Assembly (NCBI GenBank): GCA_943349825.1
Contig: CALQZQ010000002.1
Location: forward strand, 186,001 to 250,000
Length of the DNA: 64,000 nucleotides
Direction: 5' to 3'
From: Candidatus Peribacteria bacterium
Lineage (GTDB): Bacteria; Patescibacteriota; Gracilibacteria; UBA1369; 2-02-FULL-48-14
The notes beneath the pieces were generated by a model. The model ran no database searches. It worked only from the letters and a program-made list of their open reading frames with translations, and had not been told where the DNA came from. The position numbers and the translations under genes were made by a program. Shown here piece by piece: positions 51,104 to 60,276 of this stretch (the first letter of the stretch is position 1; each line of letters starts with the position of its first letter).

Positions 51104-51493
51104 ATGAAAAAACTACTTTCCCTCATCTCGCTCACCCTTCTGCTCACGGCTTGCACCAGTTACACGGTCGCTACCGAGGAACAGGTCAAAAATCACCCCG
51201 AGCTCACCGACGTCATCGCCACCTGGCAAACCATGGTGGATGCGGGCGCGGGCGAAGATTGCCAAACCATTTTGGATCATATGCGAAAGACCCTGGCTGT
51301 GACGGAAGAATCTTGTGACGCAGTCGTCGCCTACCTCAAAGACGCTCCCGTCATCGATTGGGATCGCACCGATGCCAATGTGGACGGAGGAAAAGTGAAG
51401 ATCTACCAAGAAAACGGCGCTTCTGTGACCGGCTTCATCTTGGACACCAAAAACAATGTCTGGGGTGCAGACACCCGTTTCTGGGAAGAGTAA
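51104..51493 (+). CDS. Small lipoprotein
   Basis: The 129-aa protein has a lipobox LTAC (Cys at about residue 17) and a compact domain with two more Cys (GEDCQTILDHM, EESCDAVVAYL). It is of unknown family. The N-terminal spacer is short. The gene has its own promoter and is convergent with the TauE-like gene eight bases away. Confidence 0.72.
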   Translation: MKKLLSLISLTLLLTACTSYTVATEEQVKNHPELTDVIATWQTMVDAGAGEDCQTILDHMRKTLAVTEESCDAVVAYLKDAPVIDWDRTDANVDGGKVKIYQENGASVTGFILDTKNNVWGADTRFWEE

Positions 51494-51500
51494 GCTCTAG

Positions 51501-52253
51501 CTAAAAGAGCATAGTCACTCCTAAAACCAGCATCATCACCACCGAGGCTTTTTTGACCCACACGTCTCCTTTGAGGTACTGAAATTTTGTTCCAAAGTAA
51601 GCGCCCAAAATCGAGCCCAAAACCACCAGCAGCATCCACAGTGTGGACGGACGACTCAGGTTCACTAGGTAGAGGGTCTGAATCACAAGGATAGGAATCC
51701 CTGAAATCATCGAGTAGGCGATGGCTTGAGTGTAAGACATTCTGAGGAAAGAAGCCGAATAGGCAATGAACAGAAATCCCATGCCCCCACTGATCCCATG
51801 AATGATGTTCAATAAAAAGAACACCAGCATGGTCACCAGCACCTCCTTGAGTCGAAAGGGATTTGTTCGTTGAGGATGGAGGATTTTTTGCGCAAAAAAA
51901 GCTTGATAAACACACAGCGAAAGCAAAGTGACCGCCACCACCTTTTTTAAGAGCTCTTGGTCGAGATGGTACTGAAGCAGGTACATGGACAAAATGACGC
52001 CCGTTCCTCCTCCCAGCATCATCCAAAAACAAAGTTTCCAATCCAGGTGAGTGACCTTGCGGTGCAAGTTGCCGGAAACCAGTGCCAAGGCCAAGGTGGA
52101 AACTTTGGTGAGCGTGATGAAAAGCAGGTAAGAGCCTTGGGCAGTGAGCAAGAAAAAACTCAGCAAAAGAACGGCCGAACCCCCACCAGCGAAAGTGCCA
52201 AAGAAAGAAGAGAAAATGGAGAAGAGGCCACTGAGTATCATCTCAGTGGTCAT
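51501..52253 (-). CDS. TauE/SafE-family membrane exporter
   Basis: The 250-aa protein has about eight membrane helices and the TauE/SafE repeat pattern: an N-terminal GTFAGGGSAVLLLSFFLL and a C-terminal half NIIHGISGGMGFLFIAYSASFLRM. These proteins move sulfite, sulfonates or other small organic anions; the substrate here is unknown. Its start overlaps the tkt stop by four bases, placing it at the end of the tal-pgi-tkt operon. Confidence 0.82.
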   Translation of the reverse strand: MTTEMILSGLFSIFSSFFGTFAGGGSAVLLLSFFLLTAQGSYLLFITLTKVSTLALALVSGNLHRKVTHLDWKLCFWMMLGGGTGVILSMYLLQYHLDQELLKKVVAVTLLSLCVYQAFFAQKILHPQRTNPFRLKEVLVTMLVFFLLNIIHGISGGMGFLFIAYSASFLRMSYTQAIAYSMISGIPILVIQTLYLVNLSRPSTLWMLLVVLGSILGAYFGTKFQYLKGDVWVKKASVVMMLVLGVTMLF

Positions 52254-54124
52254 GCGAGGAGTTTTTTAAGTTCCTCCTCAATGTGTCGCTGTGAGAATCC
52301 CGCTTTTTCATAGAGTTCATCTGCGGTTCCGGACAGCTGATAAGCCGCCACTCCCATGCGTTTCACAGGCACCAGCACGCCCGCTTCAAACAAAGCTTCT
52401 TGCACGTAGCTTCCCAGCCCGGTATCGACATTGTGATCTTGCACCGTCAACACACGGCCCGTCTTTTTTGCACTCGCCACCACGGTTTCTGCATCAAAGG
52501 GAATAAAACTACTCACCACGATCAAATCGATGTCGTCGCCCACAGCTTCTATTGCTCGAAGTGCATAAGTCACCATGGCTCCACTGGCCACGACAGTCAC
52601 ACGAGCACCTGTCCGTAGCACATCCGCGCGCCCCGGATTGAATTCATAGGAGCCTCCAAAAAACGGCTTTCCATCTTCACCCAGCAGCACCGGCGTTTTC
52701 GCGCGCCCCATGCGCACGTAAAAATTTCCATGCGTGGCAGCCACGTATCGAATCATGCGGTCACATTGATTGGGATCACAAGGTTCCAAAATCTGCGTGT
52801 GGAAAAATCCCGCAAAAGAACTGATGTCGTCAATCGCTTGGTGCGTCGGGCCGTCTTCACCCACAGAAAGTCCGCAGTGCGTGGCCACCATTTTCACGTT
52901 CGTTTCATTCACGTCATTCACGCGCGCTTGATCCTTGGCACGGCTGGTCATGAAAGCACCAAAAGTGCTGCAGAAGGGGACAAAGCCACGCAGCGAAAGT
53001 CCGCCGGCAGTGCTCACCATATGCTGCTCGGCAATCCCACACTCAATGTGTCGTTCGGGGAAAGCCTTCTTCACTCCGTCCGTCTTCACGCTGTCCGCCA
53101 AATCTGCAGTCATCGCGAGCACATGGGGATTCAAGGTAGCCAAGTCCAGCAAAGCCGCCCCATAGGCGCCACGACAATCGGTCATCACCTCGGCAGCGTA
53201 TTCTTTGGACGTGCCCACGTTCACGAGAGCTACCGGCAGCTCTTCACTCGCGGGAATCGCCACTTTCAAACCTTTCAAACCCTCCGCCAAAATCCTCGCC
53301 TCTTCCTCGGTCAGTTCAATCAACTTCAACGCTTCCTCCGTCGCTTCTTTCTTGGGCGATTTCCCGTGCCAATCGGCCTTGTGAGCCAGCCCGGTCTCTT
53401 CCATAAAATCCACTCCTTTTCCCATCACGGTGTGCCCAATCAAAACGCTGGGCCGATCTTTCACGGCTTCGGCTGCTTGAATCGCCGCCCACATGGCTTC
53501 AAAATCATGACCATCCACTTCTTGCACATGCCAACCCGCCGCGGCGTAATGTCCGGCCACATTCAGCGGCATGATTTCTGCCAGCGAATCGGTGAGCTGT
53601 ACTTCGTTGTAATCCACAAACAGCAGCAAATTGTTGAGCTTGTACTTCGACGCAAAATTCATCATTTCATAAGCCTGGCCTTCCTGATTTTCTCCATCGC
53701 CCATCAATAAAAAAACCATGTCATCGGCCTTGCGCAATTTTTCTCCCAAAGCAAACGCGCTCGCTACGCTCGCGCCGATTCCCAGCGGCCCCGTGCCATA
53801 AAACACGCCCGGCACTTTGCGGTTCACGTGGCCTTCGTAAATGTCCACCGGCTTTCGAAAAGTTTCAATCACACGTTCTTTGGGAATCACTCCCAGCTCC
53901 GCGAGCACGCTGTAAACAGCAGGGGAGATGTGCCCGTTGGACACCACCACCGGTTCATTGCTTTCCGCCACACGCAGGGTGTACAGCAGCGACAAATAGT
54001 CCACACAGGATAAAGAGCCGCCCGGATGTCCGGACTGGGCATTCGTCACCATTTGCAAAATGCTCCGACGACACGACTTTGCGAATATCTTCACAAAGGC
54101 GAGCTGGTCGGAAGTGAGATTCAT
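52250..54124 (-). CDS. tkt: Transketolase
   Basis: The 624-aa enzyme transfers two-carbon units in the non-oxidative pentose phosphate pathway using thiamine diphosphate. Motifs include MVTNAQSGHPGGSLSC, LLMGDGENQEGQAYEMMNFA (ThDP-Mg site), VTDCRGAYGAALLDLA, HIECGIAEQHMVSTAGGL (catalytic Glu) and LSVGEDGPTHQAID. Length is normal. The ATG shares one base with the pgi stop. It belongs with tal and pgi in one minus-strand operon. Confidence 0.95.
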   Translation of the reverse strand: MNLTSDQLAFVKIFAKSCRRSILQMVTNAQSGHPGGSLSCVDYLSLLYTLRVAESNEPVVVSNGHISPAVYSVLAELGVIPKERVIETFRKPVDIYEGHVNRKVPGVFYGTGPLGIGASVASAFALGEKLRKADDMVFLLMGDGENQEGQAYEMMNFASKYKLNNLLLFVDYNEVQLTDSLAEIMPLNVAGHYAAAGWHVQEVDGHDFEAMWAAIQAAEAVKDRPSVLIGHTVMGKGVDFMEETGLAHKADWHGKSPKKEATEEALKLIELTEEEARILAEGLKGLKVAIPASEELPVALVNVGTSKEYAAEVMTDCRGAYGAALLDLATLNPHVLAMTADLADSVKTDGVKKAFPERHIECGIAEQHMVSTAGGLSLRGFVPFCSTFGAFMTSRAKDQARVNDVNETNVKMVATHCGLSVGEDGPTHQAIDDISSFAGFFHTQILEPCDPNQCDRMIRYVAATHGNFYVRMGRAKTPVLLGEDGKPFFGGSYEFNPGRADVLRTGARVTVVASGAMVTYALRAIEAVGDDIDLIVVSSFIPFDAETVVASAKKTGRVLTVQDHNVDTGLGSYVQEALFEAGVLVPVKRMGVAAYQLSGTADELYEKAGFSQRHIEEELKKLLA

Positions 54125-55350
54125 CAGGATAGGTGTTGTCGGGTTAACTTTTTACCGAGCTCTACGCCCGGCTGGTCGAACGCATTTATCCTATAGTACT
54201 CGCCCAAAAACGCAATACTGGCTTCAAAAAACATGAACAATTGTCCCAGTTCATAAGCCGACACCTCCGGCACCGTAATAGTCACCGTCGGTTTCTTATA
54301 TTCGGTCAGCGCCTGCTGCGTAGCCTTCAGCTCCGTATTCATCAGCTCATGAAAACTCACCCCGGACAAATACTTCAAATCCGGCACCTCCACGGTCGGC
54401 ACCTTCAAATCCGCCCCTTTTTCCACCTGCACAAAACAAATCAGTTTGTCTTTGGGGCCCTCGTTATAAAGCTGCAACTGTGAATGCTGATCCGTCACGC
54501 CCAGCGCCCGAATCGGAGTGAGGCCTTTGCCTTCTTTCCCGATGCTTTCCGCCAAGAGCTGTCGGTACCAATCCGCCAGAGAGTAGAGCCGCGTCGAATA
54601 GGGCATCATCACCGTCATGTGCACGCCGCGCTCCCATTCGAGCAAATATTGAGCCGTCGCAAATTGGAAAGGCAGATTGAGTTCCATCTCAGTCTTCGTA
54701 AAACGAACACCCATCTCCTCCGCGCCGGCAAGCAGCTCTTCGATGTCGATGCCGAGCAGCGCCGCAGGGAAGAGTCCCACTGGGGACAGCACGGAAAAAC
54801 GTCCGCCCACATTGGCCGGAATATCGAGCATCGGAATGCCCATCGCCCGGCCCATCCGTCGTAGCTCGCCCGAGTCTGGATCCGTAATGAACACGAAATT
54901 CTCTTTGGAAACTTTCTGTTTGAAATAAAAATACTGAGCCATCGTTTCCGGCGTGGTGCCCGATTTGGAAATCACCACAAAAAGAGTGCGATCCAAATCC
55001 ACCAAACTTTCCACATCTGCGATGGTGTCCAAATTATCCACCACAAAGAGCCTAGGTTTCCCCGAGAAATTCCATAGTGGCCCCTTCAGCGCATCGCGCA
55101 CACAAGTGATTCCCAAAGCGCTTCCGCCAATTCCCAAAACCACAATATCTTCAAATCGCCCCTTCATTTTTTCCGCCAGCGACTTCACGGCCAACACCTG
55201 CGCCTTCACTTTGGGCAGCGCCAAAAATCCCTGCCCGCGTGCATGGAAACTTTTCAGAAAATCAGGAATGCGGGACTCCTCCTCTTTCATGCGAGTCCAG
55301 CTGAGCCCGTCCGGGCCAAGTTCCACCAACTTGTCGAGCGCTAGTTTCAT
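54124..55350 (-). CDS. pgi: Glucose-6-phosphate isomerase (short form)
   Basis: The 408-aa enzyme interconverts glucose 6-phosphate and fructose 6-phosphate. It contains IVVLGIGGSALGITCV, VISKSGTTPETMAQYFYF (the SKSGTT signature, about residues 132-149), GGRFSVLSPVGLFPAALLG and a C-terminal ENxALGKE-like KxExK-type region. It is shorter than the 550-aa E. coli form and like those of Thermus and some other bacteria. It overlaps the tal stop by four bases. Confidence 0.94.
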   Translation of the reverse strand: MKLALDKLVELGPDGLSWTRMKEEESRIPDFLKSFHARGQGFLALPKVKAQVLAVKSLAEKMKGRFEDIVVLGIGGSALGITCVRDALKGPLWNFSGKPRLFVVDNLDTIADVESLVDLDRTLFVVISKSGTTPETMAQYFYFKQKVSKENFVFITDPDSGELRRMGRAMGIPMLDIPANVGGRFSVLSPVGLFPAALLGIDIEELLAGAEEMGVRFTKTEMELNLPFQFATAQYLLEWERGVHMTVMMPYSTRLYSLADWYRQLLAESIGKEGKGLTPIRALGVTDQHSQLQLYNEGPKDKLICFVQVEKGADLKVPTVEVPDLKYLSGVSFHELMNTELKATQQALTEYKKPTVTITVPEVSAYELGQLFMFFEASIAFLGEYYRINAFDQPGVELGKKLTRQHLS

Positions 55351-55994
55351 TTTTTACGTTTATTCCAATCGGCTAAAAATTTTTCCAAACCAAGGTCAGT
55401 CATGGGGTGGTGAATCAATTTTTCAAACACCGCAAACGGCATCGTACAAATGTCGGCGCCAAGCATGGCCACTTCGGTCACTTGCCGAGGGTGTCGCACG
55501 CTCGCCACCAAAATTTCCGTCCCAAACGCATAGTTGTCAAAAATCGCGCGAATTTCTTCCACCAAAGTCATTCCATCCTCTCCATTTTCATCGAGCCGCC
55601 CAATAAAGGGACTCACAAAGTTCGCCCCAGCCTTGGCCGCCAGCAAAGCTTGGTTGGCCGAAAAAATCAAAGTCACATTCACTCGAATCCCCGCCTTCCT
55701 CAACAGGCCCACGGCTTTCAGCCCTTCAGGAGTCATGGGCACTTTCACCACCACATTCTTGGCCCATTGGGCATAGCGCTTGCCTTCGGCCACCATTCCG
55801 GCAGCTTCCGTGCTAAAAACTTCCATGCTCACGGGTCCTTTCACCAACTTGCAAATGGCCTTCAGATGTTTTTCCGGATCGATCTTTCCTTCCTTGGAAA
55901 GCAGGCTGGGATTGGTCGTGATGCCGTCCAAAACGCCCCAGGAAGCCAAAACCTCGACTTCCTTCAAGTTGGCGCTGTCCAAGAAAAATTTCAT
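55347..55994 (-). CDS. tal: Transaldolase, small FSA/TalC type
   Basis: The 215-aa enzyme starts MKFFLDSANLKEVE and has GITTNPSLLSKEG, VVVKVPMTPEGLKA with the Schiff-base Lys (about residue 87) and ANFVSPFIGRLDE. It belongs to the short transaldolase/fructose-6-phosphate aldolase group; most members of this length in bacteria act as transaldolases. I chose the ATG at 55994 for the classical start; the reading to 56027 adds 11 unlike residues. It is the first gene of tal-pgi-tkt-tauE. Confidence 0.92.
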   Translation of the reverse strand: MKFFLDSANLKEVEVLASWGVLDGITTNPSLLSKEGKIDPEKHLKAICKLVKGPVSMEVFSTEAAGMVAEGKRYAQWAKNVVVKVPMTPEGLKAVGLLRKAGIRVNVTLIFSANQALLAAKAGANFVSPFIGRLDENGEDGMTLVEEIRAIFDNYAFGTEILVASVRHPRQVTEVAMLGADICTMPFAVFEKLIHHPMTDLGLEKFLADWNKRKK

Positions 55995-56044
55995 AGGCGA
56001 GTGGATTAGCTGGACCGACAGTAGCACTTCCGGCTAAATTTTGC

Positions 56045-56050
56045 TATAAT
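56045..56050 (+). promoter_or_regulatory. -10 box of the LOG-family gene
   Basis: A perfect TATAAT lies 21 bases before the ATG at 56072; no convincing -35 is seen at 16-18 bases. It lies between the divergent tal and LOG starts. Confidence 0.5.
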
Positions 56051-56071
56051 AATAAGATTAAAACACTCTCC

Positions 56072-56770
56072 ATGGCCGCCAAAAAACTGAACATCGAAAA
56101 GGAACTGCTCAAAAATGACTTCAGAGTCACGATTTTCGGCTCTGCGCGCATCAAAGCGGACGACCCTATTTATAAGGATGTTTACACCCTCGCCAAAGAA
56201 ATTGGAGCCAACGGTTACGATATGATCACCGGCGGAGGCCCCGGACTCATGGAAGCGGCCAGCACCGGTCATACCGATGGCGACGTGGAAGGCCGCGCCG
56301 ACTCGATTGGGCTCAACATCCAGCTGCCTTTTGAACAAAGACCCAACCCTGGTTTGGAATACCTCGACAACCACGAACTCTTCTCCAGCCGCCTCGACGA
56401 ATTCATGCTCCTTTCCAACGTGGTGGTAGTCACCCCCGGGGGAGTCGGAACTTGTCTGGAACTCTTCTACACTTGGCAACTCTTGCAAGTGAAACACATC
56501 TGTAAAATGCCCCTCATCCTCGTGGGAAAACAGTGGCACAAACTGGTGGAATGGATCATCGACTATCCTCTCAAAGACAAATACATGGACTCCAAAGACC
56601 TGCACTCTGTGGTGCTGGTGGACAAAGCCGTGGACGCGCTCAAAATCATCAAACTGGCCAAAAAGAACTTTGATTCAGGCACGAATGGCAGCTGCCACGA
56701 CTGGCAACAGTATGGCAAAAAGATGAAAAAACTGTCGGCCATCATCCAGAAGAACAAGGATAAAAAGTGA
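56072..56770 (+). CDS. LOG-family nucleotide 5'-monophosphate phosphoribohydrolase-like protein
   Basis: The 232-aa protein has the Rossmann-like LOG fold: VTIFGSARIKADDPIY, MITGGGPGLMEAAS (about residues 51-64), LFSSRLDEFMLLSNVVVVTPGGVGTCLELF with PGGxGTxxE (about 118-128). LOG enzymes split the N-glycosidic bond of nucleotide monophosphates, producing cytokinins in plants; bacterial members have a broader range. The C-terminal tail is Lys-rich and longer than usual. Confidence 0.88.
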   Translation: MAAKKLNIEKELLKNDFRVTIFGSARIKADDPIYKDVYTLAKEIGANGYDMITGGGPGLMEAASTGHTDGDVEGRADSIGLNIQLPFEQRPNPGLEYLDNHELFSSRLDEFMLLSNVVVVTPGGVGTCLELFYTWQLLQVKHICKMPLILVGKQWHKLVEWIIDYPLKDKYMDSKDLHSVVLVDKAVDALKIIKLAKKNFDSGTNGSCHDWQQYGKKMKKLSAIIQKNKDKK

Positions 56771-56794
56771 CGACGTCCAGCCGAGCTCAGCAAT

Positions 56795-56823
56795 TTGACG
56801 CATTTTAATTAATGTGTTAAATT
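56795..56823 (+). promoter_or_regulatory. Promoter giving a leaderless mRNA for the C39-like gene
   Basis: TTGACG (56795-56800) and TAAATT (56818-56823) are 17 bases apart; the ATG at 56830 begins six bases after the -10 box. Confidence 0.65.
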
Positions 56824-56829
56824 GCACGT

Positions 56830-57603
56830 ATGAACAGATCAAAAAACTTTGGAGCCGCAGCACTTTTGGGAGCAATGGTAGTTGCAGAAGCAGCCCAAGC
56901 GGGCATCGTTCAAGTGGGCACCATCCCTCTGAGTGCTGCCGCGATTCAATCTACCACTACGAGCCTCGAAGATCGTCTAGCCATTGCGCTGGGAAAAAAG
57001 GTTGGTAGTTTCGTTCATCCGGTACCTTTTCAATCCGAAAGTAATGTGGGAGGGGCCACCGTTGCCGGACGAAACGCCAATATAGTCTCTTGTTCTCCCG
57101 CGGCAGTATGGATGCTGCTCCAGTCGACCGGCAGGCTCGCCTCCGCCACCACTTTTCCTGATTTCATAAGCCTAGCCGCGGCGGATAGGGATCCGACTTG
57201 GGGCTGGACGCATGAAGGTTTCAAAGTGGCAGCGGCCCAATACGGAGTCAATTTAGAGGTGAATGATTTTGGAGATCGATCGAAATTTTCAACAGATCAG
57301 GCGTGGCAAGAGCTTGTAAAGGACCTCGCTCACGGTCCGGTGGGCTTATCCATAAGGCAAGTGGATCCCATCACCCAAGTGCCAGAAAGCAAAAATACCC
57401 ACATGATCGTACTGCGAGGAGCAGAGAACAACGGACGGGGATATATGGATTTTGTGGTCAACGATCCCATCGCTAAATCAGAAACAGTCGCCCGCAATCC
57501 CAGCGGTCCTCAAGCGCGTGATCATCGAGTGGGAGTCACCACTTGGCCGCAGGAATTTGTTAGGACATCTTCTCTCGATCGATGGCTGGCGGTTTCTCAG
57601 TAA
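56830..57603 (+). CDS. Secreted C39-like cysteine peptidase
   Basis: The 257-aa protein has a signal peptide (about residues 1-24, ending in AQAG). The domain begins HPVPFQSESN, has the nucleophile Cys in IVSCSPAAVWMLL (C88), the His in NTHMIVLRG (H191) and the third residue in DFVVNDP (about 211-212). This order and spacing fit peptidase C39-like (C39_2) proteins. It lacks a transporter partner, so it is probably a free exported peptidase or amidase of unknown target. It is monocistronic, with a leaderless promoter. Confidence 0.72.
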   Translation: MNRSKNFGAAALLGAMVVAEAAQAGIVQVGTIPLSAAAIQSTTTSLEDRLAIALGKKVGSFVHPVPFQSESNVGGATVAGRNANIVSCSPAAVWMLLQSTGRLASATTFPDFISLAAADRDPTWGWTHEGFKVAAAQYGVNLEVNDFGDRSKFSTDQAWQELVKDLAHGPVGLSIRQVDPITQVPESKNTHMIVLRGAENNGRGYMDFVVNDPIAKSETVARNPSGPQARDHRVGVTTWPQEFVRTSSLDRWLAVSQ

Positions 57604-57675
57604 ATTTCCACCTCCACCGATTCTGTTGCCAAACCTATAAACTCCTGTAAACTACCCGAGATTTAAACAACATCA

Positions 57676-59481
57676 ATGGAAATCCGCAACATCGCCATCA
57701 TCGCCCACGTAGATCACGGAAAAACCACCCTCGTGGACGCCTTGCTCAAGGCCGGAGGAGCTTTCACCGATCACGAAACAGTGGGGGTATGTGTGATGGA
57801 TTCCAACGATCAAGAAAAGGAACGCGGAATTACGATTTACGCTAAAAACTGTGCCATCTCCTACGGAGGCAACAAGATCAACATCGTGGACACTCCTGGT
57901 CACGCCGATTTCGGATCCGAAGTAGAGCGCATCCTCCGCACGGTGGAAGCCACGGTACTCGTGGTGGACGCTTACGAAGGTCCCATGCCTCAAACCAAGT
58001 TCGTGCTCCGCAAGTCCCTGGAGCTCGGGCTCAAAGTGCTCGTGGTCATCAACAAAATCGACAAGCCCACGGCTCGTCCCGACGCAGTACTCAATGAAAT
58101 TTTCGACCTCTTCGCCAGCCTCGGAGCCAGCGACGAACAACTCGATTTCCCTTACATGTACGCCATTGCTCGTGAAGGAATTGCTATCCGCCACCTCACC
58201 GACGAACGCAAAGACATCACGCCTCTCCTCGACTTCATCGTAGAAAACGTGAAGCCTGCCAACGGAAACACAGAAGTGCCTTTCCGCATGCAGCCCGCCA
58301 CCTTGGCTTACGACAACTTCTTGGGACGTATGGGTGTGGGCCGTGTTTACGAAGGAAAAGCAATCGTGGGGAAAATGGTCACCATCATCAATCACGAAGG
58401 AGAACGCCGCCAAGCCCGCATCACCAAGCTCTACACCTACAAAGGAATGCAAAAAGTGGAGACTCCTGAAGCCGTAGCCGGAGACATTGTTGCCCTGGCC
58501 GGAATCGCCGACATCGACGTGAGCGAAACCATCGCCAGCGAACCGAATGCTGAAGCTTTGCCTTCCATCCGTATCGATCCACCTTCCTTGGCCATCGAAT
58601 TCATGGTGAACGATTCACCGTTTGCCGGACGCGAAGGAAAATTTGTGACCAGCCGCCACATCAAAGAACGTTTGGAACGCGAATTGGAAACCAACGTAGG
58701 TCTGAAGATTGAAGGAGTGAACAACAGCGACTCCATTAAGGTTTACGGACGTGGAGAAATGCAAATCGCGGTGCTCATCGAAACCATGCGTCGTGAAGGT
58801 TACGAACTCCAGATTTCCCAGCCCGAAGTGCTCATGCACGAGGAAGAAGGAAAGAAAGTGGAGCCCATCGAATACGCCGTGGTCAACGTCCCCGACGACA
58901 TGGCCGGAAAGGTCATCGAAATGATGGGAAAACGTCGAGGAGAAATGAAAAACATGAAGTCTGATGCAGGCAACACCACTCTTGAATTCGAAGTGCCCAC
59001 TCGTGGACTCCTCGGCTTCCGCTCTCACTTCATGATCATCACCAGTGGGGAAGGAACGGTTTACCATTCCTTCGATCACTTCGCTCCTTACAAAGGAAAC
59101 ATCGACAAACGTACGGTAGGCTCCATGATTTCCGGCGAACCCGGAACCGCCATGGCTTACTCCATCTGGAAACTACAGGAACGTGGACCTTTCTTCATCG
59201 GCCCACAGACCGAAGTTTACGGAGGTATGATCATCGGGGAACACAACCAGGGAACGGACCTTGTGGTGAACGTGACCAAGAACAAGAAACTCACCAACGT
59301 GCGTGCCTCCGGTACCGACGAAGCCCTCACTCTCACTCCTTTGATCCCGATGACCTTGGAAAAGGCCATCGAGTACATCAAGGACGACGAGTACGTGGAA
59401 ATCACTCCCAAAAACATCCGTCTCCGCAAAAAGTACCTCTCCGAAGCCGACCGCAAGAAATTCGGCGGAAAGAGTGCTTAA
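57676..59481 (+). CDS. typA: Translational GTPase TypA/BipA
   Basis: The 601-aa protein is a ribosome-binding GTPase of the EF-G type, active in 50S biogenesis and stress responses. G1 is IAHVDHGKTTLVDALL (about residues 9-24), G2 region MDSNDQEKERGITI, G3 DTPGHADFG, G4 NKIDKP. Domains III-V and the TypA-specific C-terminal domain (NLRKRYL-like RLRKKYLSEADRK) are present. TTGCCA (57626-57631) and TAAACT (57648-57653), 16 bases apart, may be the promoter. The 3' end overlaps the convergent ClpP-like gene by four bases. Confidence 0.96.
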   Translation: MEIRNIAIIAHVDHGKTTLVDALLKAGGAFTDHETVGVCVMDSNDQEKERGITIYAKNCAISYGGNKINIVDTPGHADFGSEVERILRTVEATVLVVDAYEGPMPQTKFVLRKSLELGLKVLVVINKIDKPTARPDAVLNEIFDLFASLGASDEQLDFPYMYAIAREGIAIRHLTDERKDITPLLDFIVENVKPANGNTEVPFRMQPATLAYDNFLGRMGVGRVYEGKAIVGKMVTIINHEGERRQARITKLYTYKGMQKVETPEAVAGDIVALAGIADIDVSETIASEPNAEALPSIRIDPPSLAIEFMVNDSPFAGREGKFVTSRHIKERLERELETNVGLKIEGVNNSDSIKVYGRGEMQIAVLIETMRREGYELQISQPEVLMHEEEGKKVEPIEYAVVNVPDDMAGKVIEMMGKRRGEMKNMKSDAGNTTLEFEVPTRGLLGFRSHFMIITSGEGTVYHSFDHFAPYKGNIDKRTVGSMISGEPGTAMAYSIWKLQERGPFFIGPQTEVYGGMIIGEHNQGTDLVVNVTKNKKLTNVRASGTDEALTLTPLIPMTLEKAIEYIKDDEYVEITPKNIRLRKKYLSEADRKKFGGKSA

Positions 59482-60230
59482 GTGAAGAACTGTTGAATTC
59501 TAGGGTGCCACTGTTTGGGTGGAGTTTGATGGTGAGCAAGATAGGCCTTTGCCAAAGATGAACGTGAGTTGACAGCTCTATTGACCGCACCAGCGATGTG
59601 CAATTCTTCACCCGTGAAACGGACATCATCCAAATGATTTTCGGGGTCTTGAAAAGCCTCGTAAGCCCGGCCTAAAACCCAAGGGTGATGATCGGGATCA
59701 GTATTGCCAGTCAGCCATCTTAGCAATTTTCTACGGAATGCATGGCGGGGAGAAACTAAAGGATATTTTTCTGGGCTTACCGAATCATCTATATCTCCCT
59801 CCTTTTCATCTCCCATCGGCCGTCTGTGAAATTGATGGAATAGGATGCTGGAACGAGCTCTCACGACACGTTGAGGGCATGCCATGAGCAAAGTTCCACC
59901 AAAACTGGATGCTTCTTCATCGACAAAAGCAGTAGTAGGAATGCCCATATATTGTAAATGGGCGATGGGAGCGGAAGCCAACCGCCCCTTGGCAATAAGA
60001 CCACCCGAAGTGTTTTCTAGGAGGGAGGAAATCAGTTTAGTCCCTGTACTCCTGGCTTCCGAAACGACGTCCCGACAAGTAGAAGGAATATTCTCGCCCT
60101 CAAGGAGCAACTGATGGGAGCCGCACTCCAAAACAGCCACAGGCGGATTCCACCTTCGGATAGGGCCCTCCACAATAAACGTGAGCTTCCAGGGATGTTC
60201 AGCAGAATCAGGGGGCGCCAGTCGATCCAT
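59478..60230 (-). CDS. Divergent ClpP/SDH-type serine hydrolase
   Basis: The 250-aa protein resembles ClpP-fold proteins: EEASSFGGTLLMACPQR (Ser at about 109 in the GxASxG-like position), SSILFHQFHRRP with the His at about 132, and a possible Asp at 201-202 in HLDDVRFTGEELHIAGAVNRAV, which lines up with the ClpP segment before YGLVD. Spacing fits a catalytic triad. The N-terminal and insert regions differ strongly from housekeeping ClpP, so it may be a peptidase, a crotonase-like enzyme or an inactive relative. It lies 46 bases downstream of the alpha/beta hydrolase gene on the same strand. Confidence 0.68.
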   Translation of the reverse strand: MDRLAPPDSAEHPWKLTFIVEGPIRRWNPPVAVLECGSHQLLLEGENIPSTCRDVVSEARSTGTKLISSLLENTSGGLIAKGRLASAPIAHLQYMGIPTTAFVDEEASSFGGTLLMACPQRVVRARSSILFHQFHRRPMGDEKEGDIDDSVSPEKYPLVSPRHAFRRKLLRWLTGNTDPDHHPWVLGRAYEAFQDPENHLDDVRFTGEELHIAGAVNRAVNSRSSLAKAYLAHHQTPPKQWHPRIQQFFT

Positions 60231-60276
60231 AAAAAGTAAATCAGTACAAAAAGCTACAGAATTTTGTAAGGCTATG

